From NCBI GenBank assembly GCA_022559985.1, contig JAFJTR010000026.1:308368-372367 (forward strand): DNA of 64,000 nucleotides. The letters run 5' to 3'. The stretch is from Parastagonospora avenae f. sp. tritici 18332-5 (taxonomy: Eukaryota; Ascomycota; Dothideomycetes; Pleosporales; Phaeosphaeriaceae). The translations under genes and the position numbers were made by a program. Under the pieces are notes generated by a model, which was not told the DNA's origin, made no database searches, and saw nothing but the letters and a program-made list of their open reading frames with translations. Shown one piece after another: positions 34,421 through 43,742 of this stretch; within the stretch, counting starts at the first letter, position 1, and each line of letters opens with the position of its first letter.

Positions 34421-36260
34421 TTAGGACAACTTGATCAGAACAGTCTTTGTCTCCAAAAAGTTGTCCAAAGAGTAGTGTGGTTCGCCTTCTCGCCCTGAGC
34501 CCGACGATTTGTCTGAAATTTGTCAGTATTTGTTTGCGATAACAAATAGTGTGGCGCTACTAACAGCCGCCAAAAGGCATTGCGTCACCCGTCACTGGAG
34601 AAGTGCAGTTGACGCCCACTGTGCCCTTCACGGTTGTTTACAATGTTAAAATACGTCACTTTCACAGTTTGTGCAAGGAGTTGGCTTACAGCTTCGAGAC
34701 CCTTGGCGAATCTCAACGCGCGGTCGATGTTCTTTGTGTAGACTGACGCGTACAGTCCATATCTGCAAACGATTAGCCGACAGTGTTCTTTTGTTTGCAC
34801 ATTGTTTCCGCTCACTCTGTGTTATTTGCTTTTGCAAGGACCTCGTCTTCGTCCTTGAACACGTTGATATTGACTACTGGGCCAAAGATTTCCTCCTTCA
34901 TGATCTTCGCGTCTTCGGGCGTGTTCTTAAAGATTGTTGGCTGAATGTAATAGCCTTCGCGATCAGAAGGCGCAGCACCACCAATCAGGAGTTCACCGCC
35001 AGATTGCTTCCCCGATTCGAGGTACTGCAGGACTGTCTTGTGCTGAATCTCGTCTGCTTGTGGTCCGTGGTTCGTCGACTTCTCGAGCGGATCTCCTGTT
35101 TTGACCTCATTCTCAAAATGCTGCTTGAAAAGTGCAATATACTTGTCAGAGATAGTGTCTTGTACATATATGCGCGAGTTCGCCATGCACACCTGCCCCG
35201 AATTAGTTTGGATTGAATAGGCAGTCTCCTTGACCGCTTGCTCGATGTCGGCATCGTCAAAAACCACTGCAGGTGATTTACCACCAAGTTCAAGGAAAAC
35301 TTGCTTTAGGTTGGATTTCGCTGCAGCAGCCTGGATGAGACGTCCAGTTCGGCCTGATCCAGTAAAAGATAAGGCTCGCACATCCATGTGATGACTAAGG
35401 ATGGAACCGCTGATATTACCATATCCAGCGATAATATTGATAACTCCAGGAGGAAAGCCAGCTTCCTGGACCAAGACGGCTATTTTGGCTGACTGCATAC
35501 AGTTAGCAGTGGCCACTTTTTTGGTATCTATTCCTTTTGCCGCGGGAAGTTTGGTGGCTTAATGGGTAATCATCGAATGCCTGGAGAGAGACGAGGAATC
35601 ACGAATCAACTTACTGTTAACGGTGCCTTCTCGGAACTCTTCAGCACCACGGTGTTTCCAACGATCAAAGCTGGCGCCAGCTTACTGGCCAAGAAGAGCA
35701 GGGGGACATTCCATGGTATGATGGCCGCCACTACGCCGTACGGCTGTCTCAAAGTCATGTTCAGGTAGCCAGGGGTCTGAACGCTGGTGGTGCCCTGGAT
35801 ATTGAAGCCAGCTTCGGCATAACGCTCCCACTTTGCGGCGCATGCGTAGGCATCGAAGAAAGCTCCAAGCGGCTTGCCCATCGAGATAGCTTCCAATGCA
35901 CCGAGCTCGTCATTATTCTCGCGTATCAAATTTGCGAGCTTTTTGAAGTATTGAGCACGCTTGTCTGGTGATAATGCCGACCATGCCGGGAACGCAGCTT
36001 TCGCAGCAGCTACGGCCTTATCTGTGTCTTCCTCGGATGCCTCGTGAACTGTAGCTATGATCAATTCTAGTCATATCGAGCACAGAAATGAGTCACCTTT
36101 AGCAACATGCTTCAATGTCGCGGGATTGTTGATGTCGAAGGTTTTCCCATGGGAAGCTTCAACAAACTAAGTATCGGTCAGCTCTATGTTTTTGTAATAT
36201 TGACTTCCATACTTCGCCATTTATGAAGAGACGTGTTTCAATGTTCACGGGGATACCCAT
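34421..36260 (-). CDS. NAD(P)-dependent aldehyde dehydrogenase
   Basis: Seven exons read 36260-36213, 36166-36097, 36054-35615, 35492-34816, 34762-34690, 34625-34565 and 34512-34421; 486 residues, normal for ALDH. Oxidises an aldehyde to a carboxylic acid. Hallmarks: IIPWNVPLLFLASKLAPAL (cofactor pocket), FTGSGRTGRLI (Rossmann glycines), general base Glu254 in FLELGGKSP, catalytic Cys288 in NSGQVCMANSR, and PFGGYKSSGSGREG restored over the last intron. No presequence or peroxisomal tail is evident, so it is probably cytosolic. Beside a dioxygenase that would release aldehydes and a decarboxylase that would use acids, it is the obvious middle step; aromatic-aldehyde specificity is inferred from context only. 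Confidence 0.9.
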
Positions 36261-36802
36261 CTTGGGAACAATGTTTGTTGTGGCGTAGCTAAGGATCCTC
36301 CGTACGAGAGGGAAAGGATCACCTGGTAGCTGGAGGTAATCGAGGTTGGGGATAACAAAATGATAGTGAGCTGATACCGGCGCAGTACTGATCAGAGAAG
36401 GACTATCTCTAGTAAAAACGAGTGACTCCTCAAATCCGACTCGAAATCACAACACTTTGCTGATTCTAGCACAGCGAGTGAACAGTTCAGTGGTGGTGTT
36501 GTGTTGTGGGATCTCCTGTGCCGCCCCACACAGTGGAGGGGCCGTGTTCGCTAAAAGTCGGTCATATTAACCCGGATCCTGATACAGCTCGCTGGATATA
36601 CCCGGATCCTTCAGATGTCGCATTTGCGGGGACAACTTAGTTGGGTCACATATGTTTGGACGATCCGAGGTAGATGGGGTAAGTTACATGCGGTGGTTGC
36701 AGCATGTGGCTCAGCGGTACCTGGCCTTAAGAACATACATGGTCCAGATTTTGATTCGTCTGATGCTCGCACCCTCAATCTGACTATCTACGATAATACA
36801 AG
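36261..36802. promoter_or_regulatory. Divergent promoter of ALDH and SnoaL-like genes, with direct repeat
   Basis: 542 bp between two divergent starts. ACCCGGATCCT occurs twice, at 36570-36580 and 36600-36610, exactly 30 bp apart on the same strand, and GGATCC occurs again at 36293-36298. The CGG triplet is what Zn2Cys6 factors read, so these are candidate operator sites for the neighbouring regulator. This is an inference from position and repetition. Confidence 0.45.
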
Positions 36803-37682
36803 ATGACTAGTGAACTTGAAGAGCTAAAGTCAGTCGTAGCGGAGCTGCAGAAGCAGGTCGGGCGCTTGAGCGGTACTAGCTTATTTCGTCATCACGGGCC
36901 GAACGCAGCTGACAACATCAAAGATCAAGAAGACGTCCGCAAACTCCAGTACACCTATGGCTATTATCTCGACAAATGCCTGTATAAGGAGGTAAATATG
37001 TTCGTGCTTCCGAATCGCATTCGTGCTGACTGTGCAGGTCGCGGAGCTCTACTCGAACCATCCTGACACCTGCGTCGAGTTCCTAGGCGGTCGTTACAAT
37101 GGGAAGGAGGGTGTGAAGCGGCTGTATATCGGTCGCTTTGCCAAATCCTTTGTAGCTGGTCGCAACGGCCCGGTGCACGGCTTCCTCCTCGATCACCCTC
37201 AGATACAAGGCATCGTCGACGTAAATAGTGATGGCACGCGGGCCAAAGGACGCTTCAGGAGCATGATGTCCGCGGGCACCCATGAAAGCATCAAGGACAC
37301 CCACCCACGTGGGTTGGTACAGTGGTGGGAAGGTGGCATATATGAAAACGAATACATCAAGGAGGATGGTGTATGGAAGATCTTCAGGCTCAAGTACTTC
37401 CCGTTCTGGCATGCCCAGTTCGACAAAGGCTGGTCGCACACCAAGCCAAACTACATCCCATTCATGTCCACGACCTTCCCAGAGGATCCAAATGGCCCGA
37501 ACGAGCTGTGTCCAAACCCAATGCTCTGGCCAGACACGCGTGTGGTGCCCTTCCATTATACGCATCCTATCACAGGTGAGCAGGTGGCCGATGATGATTT
37601 GAGGGCGCCAGAGTATGGCAAGGACCCTTCAACCAGTACTCCTGCGCTGGTCTTGAGCCAGCCTGCGTCAGAAAATGCTTAG
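36803..37682 (+). CDS. SnoaL-like (NTF2-fold) protein
   Basis: Exons 36803-36991 and 37038-37682 give 277 residues. It starts with a short coiled coil (MTSELEELKSVVAELQKQVGRL), followed by a SnoaL_4-type domain: DQEDVRKLQYTYGYYLDKCLYKEVAELYS is the usual first helix, with intron 1 inside it, then strands with GKEGVKRLY, RFRSMMSAG and WWEGGIYENEYIKEDGVWKIFRLKYFPFWHAQF. Such proteins act as dehydratases, isomerases, cyclases or oxygenases without a cofactor. The C-terminal extension after about 190 is Pro-rich. It lies between two catabolic enzyme genes. The reaction cannot be assigned. Confidence 0.75.
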
Positions 37683-37920
37683 CTCAGCATGCAACGGTGA
37701 AGCACAGCCCAGTGTCTTATCAGCTTTCTCTCATAAATCTCTTTCTTAAGGAAATGCGACAGCGTAGTCTCACGCGAATATTATATGCTTATTCAAGCGC
37801 CAGCCAACGCTGGTGCAATTGCAAATCTTGCATCCTCAGGTCATTCTTTAGTGATGTATCTTTTAGCATGATATCAAATGCAGCAGTTATAGCTGATCCA
37901 TAATGGCTGTATTGCTGGCC

Positions 37921-39041
37921 TCAATGGTCGAGAGGCAGCTTGAAGAGACGGATCGCGTTGCTCCTTCCCACCGCTTCTTTCTGCTCCTCAGTCAAGTCTA
38001 TCGACTTCCACCACGCCTGCGCTTCCTCAACAGTGTCATAGGGCGTGTCTAATCTATAAGCGTGCGTTGCAAAAATTCAAGGAGATACTCACCTATAGCA
38101 TACAGACACCGTTCAAGACCTATCTCCTCGATACAGAACTTCAACCCCCGTGTGTTGTAATCGCCCGAGGTAGTTATAGAAACGTTATGCGTCCAGTAGT
38201 ACGTATAGTCGTGCTTCATAGGCCGCGCGTCTCGCTTGAACGGCTTGTTGATCCAGTGGCTGGCTCTCCAAAGGTTGAAAGGAACACTGTCGCAAAATAA
38301 GCAATCGTCACGTATGGCTTCGGTACTTACTGACCCTTCGCCCAAATGTCCAGCAACAATCTGAACTTTCGGGAAACGATCGAAAACGCCTGACGAGCAG
38401 ATCGCGTACAGATGCCAGCTCAGATCAAGATGGAACTGCACACCTGCACCCAGCAGATGCTTACGGTCGCCATATTTTGTACCAGGCTCCAGATCTTGTT
38501 TGATTGCATACCGTGGGTGAAAATACACAGGCACATCAAGCTCCTGAACAACTGCCCAAAACTGGTCGTATTCAGGACTGTCGAAATACACTTTCTCTTG
38601 CGCATCGCCACCTTTACTCTGGAAGTCGTTGATCATCGCGCCGAACATTCCCAGCTCCTTAACCGCACGGCGGAGCTCATCAGCTGCATCCTGTGCGCTG
38701 TGCATCGATACCGCGGCAAGCGCTCCAAATCGTTGGGGATTTTTCTTCACTTCTCCTGCAAGGTAGTCGTTGGCTACTTTTGCGACTGATCTGGCTTTCT
38801 CAGGGTCCACTTCTCCTTGCGCGCCAGGTGATGTTAAGGATAACAGCATGTACTCCACGCCATGCTCATCCATACTATTTAGACGTTCGTCGTGGATATC
38901 GAGGAGTCGACGTTCGTGATCAGACAATCCCGAAGTAGCATTGCTGCCTGGCTGCATCAGGCTTTGAAATTGAGCAAAGGAATGCGCTACAACTCCTGCC
39001 GGGTCTATAATGGCTTCTTCAATTGCTATTGTTCCCTTCAT
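37921..39041 (-). CDS. Amidohydrolase-type decarboxylase (2,3-dihydroxybenzoate decarboxylase family)
   Basis: Three exons read 39041-38335, 38286-38093 and 38048-37921; 342 residues. The family removes CO2 from hydroxybenzoates without an oxidant, using a bound metal. Expected ligands are present: Glu8 in MKGTIAIEEA, His175 in PVYFHPR, and Asp301 in YAIDTPYD; codon 301 is split by intron 2, so correct splicing is required. Also typical: GHLGEGVPFNLWRASHWI, restored over intron 1, and HNVSITTSGDYNT. Characterised relatives act on acids with an ortho hydroxyl (2,3-dihydroxybenzoate, salicylate, orsellinate). Intron 1 is 48 nt without stop codons, so its retention would add 16 residues in frame. 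Confidence 0.85.
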
Positions 39042-39503
39042 TCTACTGGCTTGTAAGCAGTGTGAGATTTTTCCACATCTGAGGAGAGGTCAAAATCGAG
39101 CGATTTGGGTCTCCAGTACTGTCGCGCGTTGTTCGATCTGTAGCTTCTAACAGGATACTCGCTAACTACAGATAGGATCCCTGGAGGCTAAAGGTTATGA
39201 GCGGCACATGGCACGCATCCCCACACCGTACTATGTCTACAGTAGTCTATAAGATACGTGGCATTTTCAATGCATATGCATGCTAAGTATCCTGGGAATG
39301 CGGATCAACCGGTACATGGATTTCTCTTGAGGGCTTCGCTTCGAGCGTTCGGCGTCATGCAGCCGATGGTAACTTAGCTACCACATGCTTACATCCGGAA
39401 GGCTACCCCGCGAAATGTCCCCACTTCGATCCTACAAGTTTGTACGGATGTACGACATTATACCCTGTCGTGTGTTTGACCCTGGTCTAGCGCAGGTGCT
39501 TAA
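39042..39503. promoter_or_regulatory. Divergent promoter of decarboxylase and dioxygenase genes
   Basis: 462 bp between start codons. Contains GGATCC at 39175-39180 and GCGGATCAACCGG at 39300-39312, echoing the repeat in the other divergent promoter of the cluster. Confidence 0.4.
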
Positions 39504-41354
39504 ATGTCACGAAAGTACGCCGCTGCACGTCTAAGAGGAGGAACAGCGTCCCACAAGAACATCATGGCACACATATTCTCTTTGGCTTCTCCTGTACCAT
39601 CGGCGTATGAGGATGGCAATCGATCTGGTGATCAGGTCAAGTTTCCGGATAGCGGCTTCTTTCAAGGCTTCAATAAAGCTTCTCGTCTTGAAGCTGACAT
39701 ATTTGAGCTTGAAACTACAGGCATAGTAAGACGCCGTTATCGATCAACTTGCAGGTACTGACACAGCAGCTAGATCCCCAAAGACATCAATGGCACTTTC
39801 TACCGAGTGCAGCCCGATCACTGTTTTCCGCCGCTCTTCGAAGAAGACATTCACTTCAACGGTGATGGCTCAGTCTCAGCATTCCGTTTTGAAAATGGTC
39901 ATGTAGACTTTCGCCAAAGATACGTGCATACGGAACGCTTCAAGGTAGAAAGAAAAGCCAGGAAGGCGTTGCTCGGCAAGTACAGAAATCCGTATACCGA
40001 CAATGAGATGGTAAAAGGCATTCTCCGAACCACGTCAAACACAAACGTCATTTTCTGGAGAGGCGTGCTGCTTGCGATGAAAGAGGATGGACCTCCCTTC
40101 GCGATGGATCCAGTGACACTAGAGACAATTGGCAGGTACGACTTCGATGGACAAGTCCAGTCGCCCACTTTCACTGCACATCCCAAATTTGATCCGGATA
40201 CCGGAGAGATGGTCTGCTATGGCTATGAAGCCGGAGGCAACGGTTTTGATGGGAGTTGTGACATTGTTGTCTACACAATTGACAAAGACGGCAAGAAGAC
40301 CGAGGAGTGTTGGTATAAAGCGCCATTCTGTGGAATGATTCACGACTGCGCGATTACGAAGAACTACCTCATACTTCCGCTCATGCCAATGAAAGCGAGT
40401 GTTGAGAGGATGAAAAGAGGTGGACACCACTTTGCATGGGACCCAAATGAGGATCAATGGTACGGAATCGTCCCGCGTCGCAACGGAAAGCCAGAAGACA
40501 TTGTATGGTTGCGCGCTGACAATGGTATGAAATCACATGCAAGACGAATTATGGTTGCTAACCTGTATCTAGGCTTTCAGGGCCATATAGCTGGTTCATA
40601 CGAGGACGATGAAGGCAAGATTGTAGTCGATCTGACAGTAGCGTCTGACAATGTGTTCTTTTTCTTCCCTCCAGACGACCAAAAGAACACTCCCAAAACG
40701 CTTCTACAACGAAATAAATTGCTCTCTGACATGTATCGCTGGATCTTCGACCCCAAGGCCCCAGCCAATACCCGCGTGCAACCAGCCAAGGTTTTCGGTG
40801 TGAATGGCGAGTTCTCACGCGTCGACGACCGGGTTCTCACGAAGAAATACAACCATTTCTGGCAATGCAACATCGATCCTACGAAGCCATATGACATCGC
40901 AAAATGTGGCCCGCCTGCAGGTGGTCTGTTTAACGTCTTGGGCCACTTCGAGTGGGATACAGGGAAGAAAGACACATGGTGGGCAGGACCGACATGCACT
41001 TTCCAGGAGCCAGTCTTTGTTCCTAAAGCCGGTTCGACTACCGAGGGCGAAGGATATCTCATAGCACTGCTCAACCACCTTGATGTACTTCGGAACGACA
41101 TCCTGATATTCGATGCGCAAAACCTGGCGCAAGGGCCGCTCGCCGCGATACACCTACCTGTGAAGCTGAGACTGGGTCTGCACGGCAACTTCGTGGAGCA
41201 GAAAGAACTTGATGATTGGGCAGAAAGGAGGAAACAAGGGGGTGAGGTAGGTCCTGCAGTGCCAGCGAAGGACATGTTGCTTTGGCAGAAGAAGATGCAA
41301 GAAGAGGAGGGGTTGGGTTCCGCCGTTGGTGTGAACGGGTCAGATCACCAATGA
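39504..41354 (+). CDS. Carotenoid-cleavage / stilbene-type dioxygenase
   Basis: Three exons (39504-39725, 39774-40524, 40573-41354) give 584 residues; ATG at 39564 is an alternative start. The seven-bladed CCD/RPE65 family uses one ferrous ion held by four His to cleave a C=C bond into two carbonyls. Candidate ligands: His210 in FTAHPKF, His264 in CGMIHDCA, the His of GFQGHIAGSYED just after intron 2, and the His of LRLGLHGNF near the C-terminus. Tyr144 (GKYRNPY) and Lys177 (MKEDGPP) are 33 apart, the spacing I recall for the phenol-binding Tyr101/Lys134 of bacterial lignostilbene dioxygenase. That favours a 4-hydroxystilbene or phenylpropene substrate over a carotenoid, as in fungal CAO-1. 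Intron 2 is 48 nt and stop-free. Confidence 0.85.
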
Positions 41355-41831
41355 ACATCCGGCGAGATTGCAATGGAATGGAGACATTGTTTGTCGACAT
41401 AGCCACCAGTAACTCCCACCACTCGCAGTTTTCGAGGTCTCTCGAATTTCAAAAACTTTACCCCGGCTTGTCTCCCTTATCATTGATGAATGTTGCGTCT
41501 GAAGAAGTAGGTGTACACAGTGAACCTCTTCCTCTCATTGCAGCTAGCATGAAACACTGTGTCAATACAATGTAGCTTGCCACAATCAACAGTGTAGGCA
41601 GACACCGGTACAGAGCTCTACTACCGCGAAATTTCGTCAGATTCACTATCAGCAATGTAGGTACATCTTGGTACTGAGCTCTAGTAGCGCAAACTCTCAT
41701 ATAATTCACCATCAGCAGGTAGGTCGCGCCTTTGGTAAATTACCTCCTCCCTTGACGCAGCTGTTTCTCTTCCCAGTCTCAACCACTCACTCTCAACAAC
41801 CACCAAGAAAAGACCTAAACTCTAAACCATC
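41355..41831. other. Intergenic region with tandem repeat
   Basis: 477 bp between the dioxygenase stop and the disrupted RING gene. It contains a pair of diverged 63-bp repeats (separate entry). No gene supported. Confidence 0.35.
41593..41718. repeat. Diverged tandem duplication, 2 x 63 bp
   Basis: Units 41593-41655 and 41656-41718 have the same length and align without gaps, sharing TGTAGG at the start, GGTAC, GAGCTCTA in the middle and ATTCAC-ATCAGCA at the end, about 70% identity by eye. The start of a third unit follows (GTAGGT at 41719-41724), and an ATCAACAGTGTAGG join precedes the first. Many differences are C/T or G/A transitions. It lies directly upstream of the disrupted RING gene. 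Confidence 0.6.
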
Positions 41832-43555
41832 ATGTGTTCTACTGATTCAAACGCCCCGCAGTGCAATTGCGAAGTTTGTGGCAGCGAGTTTCCAGACACC
41901 GCTGGCGTACTTGCCTGCGAAGAACACTTCTACTGCAACGACTGTGCAGTTGAGGTATTTCGCCGCTCAATGACCGACATCAATGAGATCCCAGCTTCGT
42001 GCTGTTCTCGCTCTCGAAACGGGCTTCCACCAGCCCTTTTCACAGACTTGCTTAGGAAAGATTTTATGGACATGTATCTCTCGCAAATGAGCGAGTACTA
42101 CACTCCCGAGGCGATTCGAATGTATTTTGCGAATCCTCAATGCGCCAAGTATCACCACCCTCGAGTCTTCGACAATAGTGATCACCGCCATACTACTGCC
42201 CCATGCGAATGCGGAACAACCACATGTGTCGGCTGCAAGACAGAGTGCCAGCCAGAATACCGATGTCTCCAACTCGACCCGACCAAGTACCCAGCCTGGC
42301 TGCCCGAATACACCGCTGAGTGTCGCATAAAACAGTGTCCCCAATGCCGCGAATGGATCCAACTCTCCGAAGCATGCAACCACATGACATGCACATCCTG
42401 CTAGCACCATTTCTGCTTCATCTGCCTACTCCCCTGGACCAATTTCCACGGAGACTGGGGCTGTCCCTTGTACGGCGACCCCTCTGAGAGCTACGACAAT
42501 GAGGGCTTCGAGTGTACTCCGCGCGCCATTCATCTCCTGACTGGACGCAATCGCGACGGAGACAATCTCCATGAGACGTCCGACCTTCTTGAGTCCGATG
42601 AGCCTAGTCCATACGACGACTCCGAAGACGACTCCAAAGACGAAGACGGAGACGATGTCGCTGACATGTTTGACGCAGCTGCCTCGCCACACGCGAAGAA
42701 GACGACGCCTAGCGAGAGGATGAGTTACACGGTCCCGACGAGGACGATGAGTGGATTCAACAATGCAACGAGTGGCTCGCCGATCGCGATGAGCAAAATG
42801 ACTACGCAGAGTAGGAGCGCCTCGACTTCGAGGCTATCTTCCGAGGACCGGAGCCCGAAATTGGTGTAGACGAAGCCGATGCAGACGAAGCTGACCCAGG
42901 CGAATTAGCGCGCTACCAACAACTCCTCCATTTCTCGGACGACAATGATGCAGCAGATGAGTATGCTGATGATAACCCCTTCATCCCAGTCCTAGTACCA
43001 GCGCCCGCACTACACGATCCCGAGCCTCTCACCGACGAAGAGCGCGCGGAGCAAGAACTTTACGACCCGGGCGATCTGGCTCGCCACCAGCAGCGTCTCA
43101 TGTTTCAGAACGCGGATGGTATCCCTCAGCCCCTGGACTTTGGGTTTATGGATGATGGACTTGTTAGTTTTGAGGTTTGGCCACCATCACCTATTTGGGA
43201 CTTTGGGGCGATGGGGGTCGAACTCGGTCAACGAGCTGGGGAGGAGTTGGAGGCGGATGAGTGGGGGGACTGGGAGGAACATGAAGAGGAATATGAGGAA
43301 GATGATGAAGACGACGAGGAATTTGACGATGAGGAGGAGGAGGAGGAGGATGCGGAAGACGAGGAAGAGGATACAGAGCAAGATGACACCCTCGACTTCG
43401 GCCTCGAGATGATGTTTAAGGACGAGCAGGATCTGCATGACAAGCGCCATCCTACTATTCAATTGACTGGGTCAGGGACATCGGGCATGCTCCAGTGCTC
43501 GATCGCGATCCACAAGAATCCGTTCTCGATTCTTGAAGAGGCAGATAAGGAGTGA
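41832..43555 (+). pseudogene. Disrupted RBR (RING-IBR-RING) E3 ubiquitin ligase gene
   Basis: The frame from 41832 (MCSTDSNAPQCNCEVCG) has RING1 cysteines, an IBR-like block (CECGTTTCVGCKTEC) and then CPQCREWIQLSEACNHMTCTSC, where a TAG at 42402-42404 interrupts RING2; the frame continues HHFCFICLLPW after it. Downstream the acidic tail changes frame between about 42657 and 42712, and the correct tail frame holds TAG at 42710 and 42812 before running to the stop at 43555. A 56-nt intron at 42657-42712 could remove the shift and one TAG, but its donor GTCGCT is poor. All three stops fit CAG to TAG changes. Fungal RBR proteins of this kind are common and fast-evolving. I read it as a decayed ligase. 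Confidence 0.6.
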
Positions 43556-43742
43556 TAAACAGCGCGTGATGAGAAGTGGGTTTACAGGCAGTATGCTTGC
43601 AAGTGCTCAGGGTGTAAAAGGTGTTAATCACCATAGTAGAGCGAGCTCGCACATTTTTATCAACAAACTTATCATTCGGGTATATCCACTTCTATCATCC
43701 ACATCCATCTGAACGTGCATAATCAATACAATCTATCCATCT

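Noticed and set aside
31685..41354. Secondary-metabolite biosynthetic cluster
   Set aside because: No polyketide synthase, NRPS, terpene synthase or prenyltransferase is present; all enzymes are degradative types.
42657..42712. Intron that would repair the RING gene's frame and remove one stop
   Set aside because: The donor GTCGCT is weak, and the other two TAGs, one inside the RING2 motif, remain; disruption is the simpler reading.
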